Assembly (NCBI GenBank): GCA_002401945.1
Contig: NVUP01000003.1
Coordinates: 92,772 to 99,175 of the forward strand
From: Paracoccaceae bacterium
GTDB taxonomy: Bacteria > Pseudomonadota > Alphaproteobacteria > Rhodobacterales > Rhodobacteraceae
Direction: 5' to 3'
DNA: 6,404 nt
Part shown: positions 1 through 5,474 of the stretch, one piece after another
Layout: each line of letters begins with the position of its first letter
How positions within the stretch are numbered: the first letter of the stretch is position 1
Position numbers and translations under genes: made by a program
Notes under the pieces: generated by a model
What the model was told of the DNA's origin: nothing
Database searches by the model: none
The model's input: only the letters and a program-made list of their open reading frames with translations

Positions 1-665
1 CCTTCGTGCAATACGGTGACCTTGCAGCCCAGGCGGCGCACAAATTCCATGTCGTGCTCCACCACCACCACCGCGCGGGTTTTGGCGGCGGCCACCAGCA
101 GTGCCGATGTGTGTTCGCGTTCCTCGGGTGTCATCCCTGCAGCAGGTTCATCCACCAGCAACAGGCGCGGTTCCTGCGCCAGCAACATGCCGATCTCCAG
201 CCATTGTTTCTGGCCGTGGCTCAGCTCGCCAGCCAGCCGGTTCAGCTCGGTCAGCAGTCCCACCTCGTGGGCCAAATCATCGACGCGATCCAGATCTGCC
301 TTGCTGGGTTTGAAGAACAGCACCGACAGAACGCCGCGATCCTTTTTCAACGCCATCAGGAAGTTTTCCCGCACGCTTTGATCCTCAAACACGGTGGGTT
401 TCTGGAACTTGCGGCCGATGCCTTCCCGCGCGATCTGAGCCTCGTTCATGCTCAGCAGCGAGATGGATTTCTCGCCCCAGATCACCCGACCCTCGTCCGG
501 GCGGGTCTTGCCGGTGACGATATCCATGAATGTGGTCTTGCCAGCGCCGTTGGGGCCAATCACTGCGCGCAGCTCGGCCTCGCCAATCTGAAAGGACAGA
601 TTGTTGATTGCCTTGAACCCGTCAAAGCTGACCGAGACGCCGGAAACTTCGAGAAGCGCGCTCAT
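1..665 (-). CDS. urtD: Urea ABC transporter ATP-binding protein UrtD, 3' end beyond window
   Basis: This is one of two cytoplasmic ATPases that drive urea import through UrtB/UrtC. Translating the minus strand from the ATG at 665-663 gives 221 codons with no stop before the left edge; family members are about 250 residues, so roughly 30 are missing. Seen directly: Walker A GPNGAGKTT (residues 37-45), a GRKFQKPTVFED stretch typical of the branched-chain amino acid/urea (LivG-type) ATPases, the ABC signature as LSHGQKQWLEIG starting near residue 148, Walker B LLLVDEP with catalytic Glu173, and the switch His204 in VVEHDMEFV. The signature has His in place of the usual Gly (LSHGQ rather than LSGGQ), which I recall as normal for UrtD. 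The start overlaps the urtC stop as ATGA, and an AAGGA at 675-679 precedes it by 9 nt, so translation is probably coupled. The assignment as UrtD rather than LivG rests on the neighbours and the LSHGQKQWLEIG sequence. Confidence 0.95.
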   Translation of the reverse strand, partial: MSALLEVSGVSVSFDGFKAINNLSFQIGEAELRAVIGPNGAGKTTFMDIVTGKTRPDEGRVIWGEKSISLLSMNEAQIAREGIGRKFQKPTVFEDQSVRENFLMALKKDRGVLSVLFFKPSKADLDRVDDLAHEVGLLTELNRLAGELSHGQKQWLEIGMLLAQEPRLLLVDEPAAGMTPEEREHTSALLVAAAKTRAVVVVEHDMEFVRRLGCKVTVLHE

Positions 666-1828
666 GTGTTGCTTTCCTTCTTGAAGAGGTCAAACAGCCC
701 GCCAATGCCCTTGGGGGCAAACAGGGTGACGGTGACAAAGGACAGCCCCAGCAGCACCAGCCACCAATCAACCCATTTGATGGTGTAGAACCCAAGTGGG
801 ATGTCAGGTGCCTGACCGCCGGTGAACCAGCTGGAGATTAGGCTGACAAAGCCCGCGCCGATGACTGCGCCGTACAACCGGCCCCGCCCACCAATGGCGA
901 CCCAGACCGCCAGATAGATTGAGGCGATAGGCACCAACTCGGCTGGGTTGATGATACCTGCCTGCGGGTAATACAGAGCCCCGGCGATGGCGGCGATGCA
1001 GGCGGTCAGGGTGAACATCGCAAGTTTGAAACTCTCGACCGAATAACCCAGGAACCGCACCCGTGTTTCGTTGTCGCGGATGCCGCGAATGACCGAGCCG
1101 AATTTGCCCGAGACAATCCAGGCGGCCAGCAGATAGCCCAGCGCCAGCGCCAAGGCTGAGGCCAGGAAGAACCACATCGACACGATGGACTGCGGCGCCT
1201 CGACCCCCGGCAGGTTTTGCAGGCCGGACAGCCCGTTGTTGCCGCGCAAGCCGCTATCGTTCTGGAACAGGTACAGCGCCAGCGCCAGGGTCATCGCCTG
1301 GGTCAGGATCGACAGGTAAACGCCGGTGACGCGGCTGCGAAACGCGAGCCAGCCAAACACCAATGCAAGGACGCCCGGCACCAGAACCACCAATAGCAGC
1401 TGGATGCCAAGGCTATCGGCGAAGGCCCAGACCAGTGGAAATTCACTACTGCCGACCACGCCAAAAATCTGGTTGCCGATGCCGTCGATGATCTCGGTAT
1501 CGGTCGGCGGGATCTGGCCCTGCATCAGCGCCTCGGTGACGATCAGGCGGGTGCGTTCATACATCAGCCACATGCCGATCATATAGCCGCCCAGTCCGAA
1601 AAAGGCGAAGTGGCCCAGGCTGAGAATGCCGGTATAGCCCCAGATCAGATCCATGGCGACGGCAATCAGACACAGGCACAGCGTCTTGCCCAGCGTCTTG
1701 ATAAAGCTGGTCGAGATTACGCCGATGCCAAAACCCTCGGACAGGATGGTGACGGTGATGGTAAACACGGCCAGCACCAGCAGAAAGATCAGCACCGACG
1801 GGTTTTTAGCAATAAAGGATGTCCGCAT
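662..1828 (-). CDS. urtC: Urea ABC transporter permease UrtC
   Basis: This is an inner-membrane permease subunit of the LivM type that pairs with UrtB to form the urea channel. It has 388 residues, in the usual range for UrtC. Hydrophobic segments run along the whole length, beginning near residues 12-30 and 45-62. The LivM-like hallmark IWGYTGILSLGHFAFFG lies at about residues 62-78, followed by GYMIGMWLM. A polar, probably periplasmic insert spans roughly 90-135. The cytoplasmic EAA-like loop that contacts the ATPase is at about 241-272 (GSVIRGIRDNETRVRFLGYS), and the C-terminus ends in a charged tail after APKGIGGLFDLFKK. The ATG is supported by an AGGAGA on the minus strand at 1836-1841, 7 nt upstream, which lies inside the last codons of urtB. 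Its TGA overlaps the urtD ATG by 4 nt. Urea is assigned as substrate from context with urtA, urtB and urease genes. Confidence 0.95.
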   Translation of the reverse strand: MRTSFIAKNPSVLIFLLVLAVFTITVTILSEGFGIGVISTSFIKTLGKTLCLCLIAVAMDLIWGYTGILSLGHFAFFGLGGYMIGMWLMYERTRLIVTEALMQGQIPPTDTEIIDGIGNQIFGVVGSSEFPLVWAFADSLGIQLLLVVLVPGVLALVFGWLAFRSRVTGVYLSILTQAMTLALALYLFQNDSGLRGNNGLSGLQNLPGVEAPQSIVSMWFFLASALALALGYLLAAWIVSGKFGSVIRGIRDNETRVRFLGYSVESFKLAMFTLTACIAAIAGALYYPQAGIINPAELVPIASIYLAVWVAIGGRGRLYGAVIGAGFVSLISSWFTGGQAPDIPLGFYTIKWVDWWLVLLGLSFVTVTLFAPKGIGGLFDLFKKESNT

Positions 1829-1831
1829 GGG

Positions 1832-3787
1832 TTAATCTCCTGCCGCACGACCCTTGAGCGCGATGATACCGCGGGGTCTGAACTGGATGAAAATGATGAT
1901 GAAGATGATCATGTAGGTCTGCGCGGCAAGGGTGTTCGACGGGTTGCCCCACTCAATGCCCTTTTGCAGGAAGCCGATCATGGTGGCGCCAGCCAGGGCG
2001 CCCCAGATATTGCCAACACCGCCTACAACCACGGTCATAAAGCTTTGCACGATGTAGTCGTTGCCCATTTCCGAGGTCACCTTGGCAAACAGCCCGATGG
2101 CCACGCCAGCAACCCCGGCAATGCCCGAGCCCAGACCAAAGGTCAGCATGTTGACGCGTTCGGGGTTGATGCCCATCGACGCCGCCATGCGGGGGTTTTG
2201 GGTGACTGTGCGGGTTTCCAGACCCAGCCGGGTGCGCTTCATGATGAACAGAAACACGCCGAGAAAGATCAGCGCCAGAATGAAGATGGCGATGCGGATA
2301 TAGCTGATCGAGACCACGTCGTTGAGAACCCAGGCGCCGTCCAGCCATCCCGGTGAGGTCAGCGGACGTGCCTGCGTGCCAAAGATGTTCTTGGCCAGTT
2401 GTTGCAGCGCAATTGAGATCCCGAAGGTGGCCAGCAAGGTTTCGAGTGGACGGTTATACAGATAGCGGATCACCAGCCGCTCCATCGCGACGCCGGCGGC
2501 AAAGGTCACCGCAAAGGCCAGCGGCAGGGCGACAAGGATGGATATGGTGTGGTTGGGAATGATCTGTTGCACCACGTGGCCAGTATAGGCGCCCATCATG
2601 ATGAACTCGCCGTGGGCCATGTTGATCACGCCCATCACTCCGAATGTGATGGCCAAACCGATGGCGGCAAGGAAGTAGATTGAGGCCAGGGAAATCGCAT
2701 CAAGGCCCAGATCCAACGCCTGGTTCAGGCCGACCTTTACGTCGATATCCGACAGGGCCTGGGTGGCGGAGTTGGTGACTATGGCCGAGGGTTCGGCATA
2801 GGTCTCAAAGAAAGTAAAATTGTTCAGCCTCTTGGTGATGTCTTCCTCGCCAATAAAGCCGGGCACCAAGGATTGTTTGGCAAGACGATCATAGGTCTCT
2901 CTTCGAATTGTGGTATCCGAGAGCTGGTCGACCGAGACGCCACCAACCTGTCCACCGTCGATTTGGTCGACCAGAGCGGCGCGAATATCTTGCGGTGTTG
3001 TTGGCGCCGGGGCCAGTTTGTTTTCCACCAGCAGGTCATAGGCCTTTGTGCGGTCCAGACCGTCACTTCCCGGTTTTACAACTCCGGCGATATTGACGTC
3101 GCCTGGCAAATCGCCTGCGGTGACATTCAGGGTTTTGGCCACCAAGGGATTGAGGGTTGCCCTGACATCCACGCCCAGATCGCCATCAAACGACTGGATC
3201 GCGGCAACGCGAATTGCATCATCCGGATCAAAGGAAATGGTCAGCAGCCGTTCCAGCCGGGATTTCCGGGCTTTCAGAACCGCATCCGCTTCGCCCTCGA
3301 TAGACACGCGCAGCGGTGCCAGTTGGTCAGCGGCAGGCGCGCGCTCCATGGCCAGCAGCGCCTCAGCCCGTTTGGCGGGATCTGCGTCGGTCAATTGGAA
3401 CTGCACCAGGGCGGTGGCAATCAGCGCCCGCACACCGCTGTTGGGTTTCAGCTGTTTCAGGTCTTTCTTGGCGAATTCGCCGACGGCAGCAGCGCTGTCT
3501 GGGTCGCTGAGGGCATACTGGCGCTTGGCCACTTCGGTGGCGATGAAAAACAAGCCGTCTGACCGACGTTGCCAAACCTGTTTGGCCGCCAATGCCTCCA
3601 GAAAGCCCTGTGCCTGTGGCAGGTCGCTAGCTGCGATTTGCTCGATCACCGGCCCGATGGTCTTACGAGATAATTTCTCGACCAGTGTTTTGTTCTCTTG
3701 CAGGATCTCCTGCACCGTCATGCTCTGGGCAAGCCCGGTCTGGCACCAGCACATCAGTGCAAGGCACGCAAATAGTCTTCGTATCAT
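1832..3787 (-). CDS. urtB: Urea ABC transporter permease UrtB with long N-terminal extension
   Basis: This is the second channel-forming subunit, of the LivH type, with 651 residues. Residues 1-20 look like a Sec signal peptide (MIRRLF, hydrophobic core, GLA before Gln21). Residues about 21-335 are soluble and helical, with HEAT-like stretches (AQGFLEALAAKQVWQRRSDG near 59-78; DDAIRVAAIQSFDGDLG near 189-205). The permease domain begins near 352 and carries the hallmark LAITFGVMGVINMAHGEFIM (378-397), a TLLATFGISIALQQL-type helix (about 450-464), an EAA-like loop around 520-547 (LGLETRTVTQNPRMAASMGI) and GVGNIWGALAG near 590-600. LivH-type domains alone are about 290 residues and, from memory, many rhizobial UrtB proteins are about 540, so this one is long; residues about 225-330 may be a lineage-specific insert. 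The start has only a weak Shine-Dalgarno (GGGCGGAA-like, about 10 nt upstream) and lies 62 nt after urtA, behind a strong hairpin. UrtB is probably made at lower levels than UrtA. Confidence 0.94.
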   Translation of the reverse strand: MIRRLFACLALMCWCQTGLAQSMTVQEILQENKTLVEKLSRKTIGPVIEQIAASDLPQAQGFLEALAAKQVWQRRSDGLFFIATEVAKRQYALSDPDSAAAVGEFAKKDLKQLKPNSGVRALIATALVQFQLTDADPAKRAEALLAMERAPAADQLAPLRVSIEGEADAVLKARKSRLERLLTISFDPDDAIRVAAIQSFDGDLGVDVRATLNPLVAKTLNVTAGDLPGDVNIAGVVKPGSDGLDRTKAYDLLVENKLAPAPTTPQDIRAALVDQIDGGQVGGVSVDQLSDTTIRRETYDRLAKQSLVPGFIGEEDITKRLNNFTFFETYAEPSAIVTNSATQALSDIDVKVGLNQALDLGLDAISLASIYFLAAIGLAITFGVMGVINMAHGEFIMMGAYTGHVVQQIIPNHTISILVALPLAFAVTFAAGVAMERLVIRYLYNRPLETLLATFGISIALQQLAKNIFGTQARPLTSPGWLDGAWVLNDVVSISYIRIAIFILALIFLGVFLFIMKRTRLGLETRTVTQNPRMAASMGINPERVNMLTFGLGSGIAGVAGVAIGLFAKVTSEMGNDYIVQSFMTVVVGGVGNIWGALAGATMIGFLQKGIEWGNPSNTLAAQTYMIIFIIIFIQFRPRGIIALKGRAAGD

Positions 3788-3810
3788 GGTAATGGTTCCG
3801 CCCAGGGAGG

Positions 3811-3834
3811 GACGAGAGCCGGGTGGCTCTCGTC
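3811..3834 (-). terminator. Perfect 10-bp hairpin between urtA and urtB (attenuator or mRNA 3' stabiliser)
   Basis: The arms GACGAGAGCC (3811-3820) and GGCTCTCGTC (3825-3834) are exact reverse complements separated by a 4-nt loop. The stem lies after the urtA stop and 23 nt before the urtB start. In the direction of transcription it is followed by CCTCCCTGGG rather than a run of T, so it is not a classical intrinsic terminator. The likelier role, inferred, is partial termination or protection of the urtA 3' end. That would give more binding protein than permease, as is known for other binding-protein-dependent transport operons. Confidence 0.6.
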
Positions 3835-3841
3835 ATAGTTA

Positions 3842-3862
3842 GTCGAACCTTAGTAGTTCGAC
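3842..3862 (-). other. 7-bp inverted repeat spanning the urtA stop codon
   Basis: The arms GTCGAAC (3842-3848) and GTTCGAC (3856-3862) are exact reverse complements with a 7-nt loop that contains the urtA TAA. It lies only 7 nt from the 10-bp hairpin at 3811-3834, so the urtA message would end in two stem-loops in a row. The first would be disrupted by terminating ribosomes. No function is shown. Confidence 0.45.
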
Positions 3863-5127
3863 AGTGTCTGAACGCAGGTCTTGGTCTGGGTGTTGTACAT
3901 ACCGCAGCCCAGGTCTTTCCAATCCGAGATCAGAACCGCAGATTCCGGCAGGAAATCGGTCCAGGCATCGCCATTGACCTCATCAGTTTGGCTGATGATG
4001 TCGAACTGGCCATCGGCCTGAATTTCGGCAATCAGAACCGGTTTGGCCAGGTGGTGGTTGGGCAGCATGACAGCGGTACCGCCGGTCAGGTTGCCAAACT
4101 CTTGACCGTACATCGCGGTGCGCACGGCATCTACATCGGTGGTCTCAGCGGCGGTGGCTGCGTTGATCCACATGTTGAAGCCAATATAATGCGCCTCCAT
4201 CGGGTCATTGGTCACACGCTCTTCGCCCATGGTTGCTTTCCATTTGGCAACAAAGGCTTCGTTGACCTCGGTGTCTGCCGACTGGAAGTAGTTCCAGGCT
4301 GCCAGGTGACCAACCAGGTTGGAGGTATCAAGACCCGACAGCTCTTCTTCGCCAACTGAGAAGGCAATGACCGGAATGTCATCTGCCGAGATGCCTGCCG
4401 CTGCCAGTTCTTTGTAGAAGCCAATGTTGGCGTCGCCGTTGATGGTCGAGATCACGCCGACCTTTTTGCCGTCAGCGCCCAGCGCCACAACGTCTGCCAC
4501 AATCTTGGACCAATCCGAGTGGCCAAACGGCGTGTAGTTGACAAAGATGTCACCCTCGGCGACGCCTTTACCCTTTAGGTAGGCCTCAAGAATGTTGTTG
4601 GTGGTGCGGGGATAGACATAGTCGGTGCCCAGCAGCGCGAACTTCTCAACGCCCAGCTCTTCGAGGAAGTAATCGGTGGCCGGGATCGCCTGTTGGTTGG
4701 GGGCAGCACCGGTGTAGAATACGTTTTTGGAGCTTTCTTCGCCTTCGTACTGCACTGGGTAGAACAGCAAGCCGTTCAGCTCTTCGATCACCGGCAGAAC
4801 CGACTTGCGGCTGACGCTGGTCCAGTTGCCAAAGATAACGTCCACCTCATGCACGCTGATCAATTCGCGGGCTTTTTCAGCAAACAGCGGCCAGTCCGAG
4901 GCCGGGTCAACCACCACCGCTTCCAACTGTTTACCCAGCAAACCACCCTTGGCGTTCTGCTCGTCGATCAGCATCAGCATGGTGTCTTTCAGCGTGGTTT
5001 CCGAAATCGCCATGGTGCCGGACAGCGAGTGCAGCACACCAACTTTGATGGTGTCACCAGCGACGGCAGCGCCTGCCATCGCGCTCAGAGCCAGCACACT
5101 AACGGCGGTTTTCTTTAGAAATGTCAT
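3850..5127 (-). CDS. urtA: Urea ABC transporter periplasmic urea-binding protein UrtA
   Basis: This is the periplasmic receptor that captures urea and delivers it to UrtB/UrtC. It has 425 residues from the chosen start. The signal peptide MTFLKKTAVSVLALSAMAG runs to AVA, with likely cleavage between Ala23 and Gly24; there is no lipobox, so the protein should be soluble. UrtA-family motifs are visible: LHSLSGTMAISE (32-43), DPASDWPLFAEKA (74-86), FGNWTSVSRKSVLPV (99-113), GLLFYPVQYEGEESS (119-133) and FYTGAAPNQQ. The reading frame extends upstream to an ATG at 5157, but the ATG at 5127 is preferred: it opens a textbook signal peptide and has GGGGAGA 4 nt upstream. The only two cysteines, 408 and 418, are near the C-terminus and could form a disulfide. 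The related short-chain amide-binding protein FmdD is the main alternative, made unlikely by the adjacent urease genes. It is the promoter-proximal gene of the operon. Confidence 0.95.
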   Translation of the reverse strand: MTFLKKTAVSVLALSAMAGAAVAGDTIKVGVLHSLSGTMAISETTLKDTMLMLIDEQNAKGGLLGKQLEAVVVDPASDWPLFAEKARELISVHEVDVIFGNWTSVSRKSVLPVIEELNGLLFYPVQYEGEESSKNVFYTGAAPNQQAIPATDYFLEELGVEKFALLGTDYVYPRTTNNILEAYLKGKGVAEGDIFVNYTPFGHSDWSKIVADVVALGADGKKVGVISTINGDANIGFYKELAAAGISADDIPVIAFSVGEEELSGLDTSNLVGHLAAWNYFQSADTEVNEAFVAKWKATMGEERVTNDPMEAHYIGFNMWINAATAAETTDVDAVRTAMYGQEFGNLTGGTAVMLPNHHLAKPVLIAEIQADGQFDIISQTDEVNGDAWTDFLPESAVLISDWKDLGCGMYNTQTKTCVQTLSNY

Positions 5128-5131
5128 AGTA

Positions 5132-5138
5132 TCTCCCC
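5132..5138 (-). promoter_or_regulatory. Strong ribosome binding site of urtA that fixes its start
   Basis: The minus strand reads GGGGAGA, then TACT, then ATG. This near-consensus Shine-Dalgarno sits at a usual distance and supports the 5127 start over the upstream in-frame ATG at 5157, which would place the signal sequence behind ten extra residues. Confidence 0.8.
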
Positions 5139-5193
5139 AGGCAGGGCACGAGGCCACGCTTGCCTTTTAAAGACAGCGCTACTACGTCGACCC

Positions 5194-5209
5194 TGCAACG
5201 TTTGTTGCA
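5194..5209. promoter_or_regulatory. 16-bp palindrome TGCAAC-N4-GTTGCA upstream of urtA
   Basis: Two exact 6-bp arms (5194-5199 and 5204-5209) flank a 4-nt centre, 67 nt or more upstream of the urtA start. The dyad has the size and T-N-A symmetry of a bacterial regulator operator (for example LysR type), or it could form a short hairpin in the urtA leader. The regulator is unknown. Confidence 0.45.
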
Positions 5210-5213
5210 AATC

Positions 5214-5256
5214 GTGTGGCGGCCGCATCGAGGTCCAATTCGTCTGGTCGCCACAC
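5214..5256. promoter_or_regulatory. Long inverted repeat GTGTGGCG / CGCCACAC in the divergent region
   Basis: GTGTGGCG (5214-5221) and CGCCACAC (5249-5256) are exact reverse complements. As plus-strand RNA the stem extends to 12 pairs (5214-5225 with 5245-5256) with two G-U wobbles, closing a 19-nt loop. As minus-strand RNA, the urtA direction, only the 8 outer pairs hold before mismatches. The arms are well separated, so it could also be a pair of protein half-sites. It sits 4 nt from the palindrome at 5194-5209. Confidence 0.45.
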
Positions 5257-5370
5257 ACCTAATTTTGCTGAGATCGCAAGGTTGATTGCCCCCCAGTCGC
5301 ACCAGAGGTTCTGCTTGGCAGCATAATTGGCAACCGTCCAAGGACTGAATTGGGTGCCAAACCATCCACC

Positions 5371-5418
5371 TGATTAATATGCAGGCGAATTAATGCAGCT
5401 GCGCCCAATTATTAATCA
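5371..5418. repeat. AT-rich repeat cluster (three ATTAAT boxes) upstream of ureD
   Basis: ATTAAT occurs at 5373-5378, 5389-5394 and 5411-5416. The first two are each followed by GCAG (ATTAAT-AT-GCAG and ATTAAT-GCAG), giving an imperfect direct repeat with 16-nt spacing. The outer two form an exact 8-bp inverted repeat, TGATTAAT (5371-5378) and ATTAATCA (5411-5418). A GCAGCTGC palindrome lies between at 5395-5402. In this GC-rich window the cluster stands out and is a candidate binding site or promoter-proximal AT element for ureD. Confidence 0.4.
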
Positions 5419-5474
5419 CCCCACCTTTTGCAGCCCTTCAAACCTGCCGGTTTTCTAGTTATCTCCCCTTTGCT

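Larger units (their letters stand above)
5128..5474. promoter_or_regulatory. Divergent control region between urtA and ureD
   Basis: These 347 nt separate two diverging operons and must contain both promoters if each is transcribed from here. No convincing coding sequence is present; the short open frames on the minus strand have no recognisable protein character. It is visibly more AT-rich than the genes, especially 5371-5416. It holds two inverted repeats (5194-5209 and 5214-5256), an AT-rich repeat cluster (5371-5418), three TTGGCA/TGCCAA words (5315, 5327 and 5355) and four CCAATT/AATTGG words (5235, 5325, 5348, 5405). I could not identify a clear sigma-70 or sigma-54 promoter on either strand. 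A shared nitrogen-responsive control is expected from the biology but is not shown. Confidence 0.7.

Noticed and set aside
6..788. Long open frame on the plus strand (260 codons) opposite urtD
   Set aside because: It is antisense to a clear UrtD with all ATPase motifs, its protein is low-complexity and rich in His/Gln, and it runs into urtC. It is explained by codon bias on the other strand.
1610..2356. Plus-strand open frame of 248 codons opposite urtC/urtB
   Set aside because: It spans the junction of two well-supported minus-strand genes, and its His/Asp/Gln-rich translation resembles no family; it is a shadow frame.
2873..3842. Two overlapping plus-strand open frames (229 and 264 codons) opposite urtB
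   Set aside because: Both lie antisense to the UrtB extension, have no domain-like features and overlap each other in different frames.
5299..5314. Possible NtrC site: GCACCA-N4-TTCTGC
   Set aside because: Only one half-site matches, the second half has two mismatches, and the spacing is one base off the usual GCACCA-N3-TGGTGC.
5316..5331. Possible sigma-54 promoter TGGCAG-N5-TTGGC on the plus strand
   Set aside because: The -12 element lacks the essential GC at the required spacing (it is GG), so it is only a near miss and may simply reflect the TTGGCA repeat.
5099..5365. Minus-strand 88-codon frame covering the urtA start and spacer
   Set aside because: It overlaps the urtA signal-peptide region in another frame, has no ribosome binding site or recognisable motif, and reads through the inverted repeats.
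5127..5468. Near-identical TAGTATCTCCCC (5127-5138) and TAGTTATCTCCCC (5456-5468) at the two ends of the spacer
   Set aside because: The first copy is the urtA ribosome binding site on the minus strand. The second has no start codon at the right distance on that strand, so a chance match or old duplication cannot be told apart.
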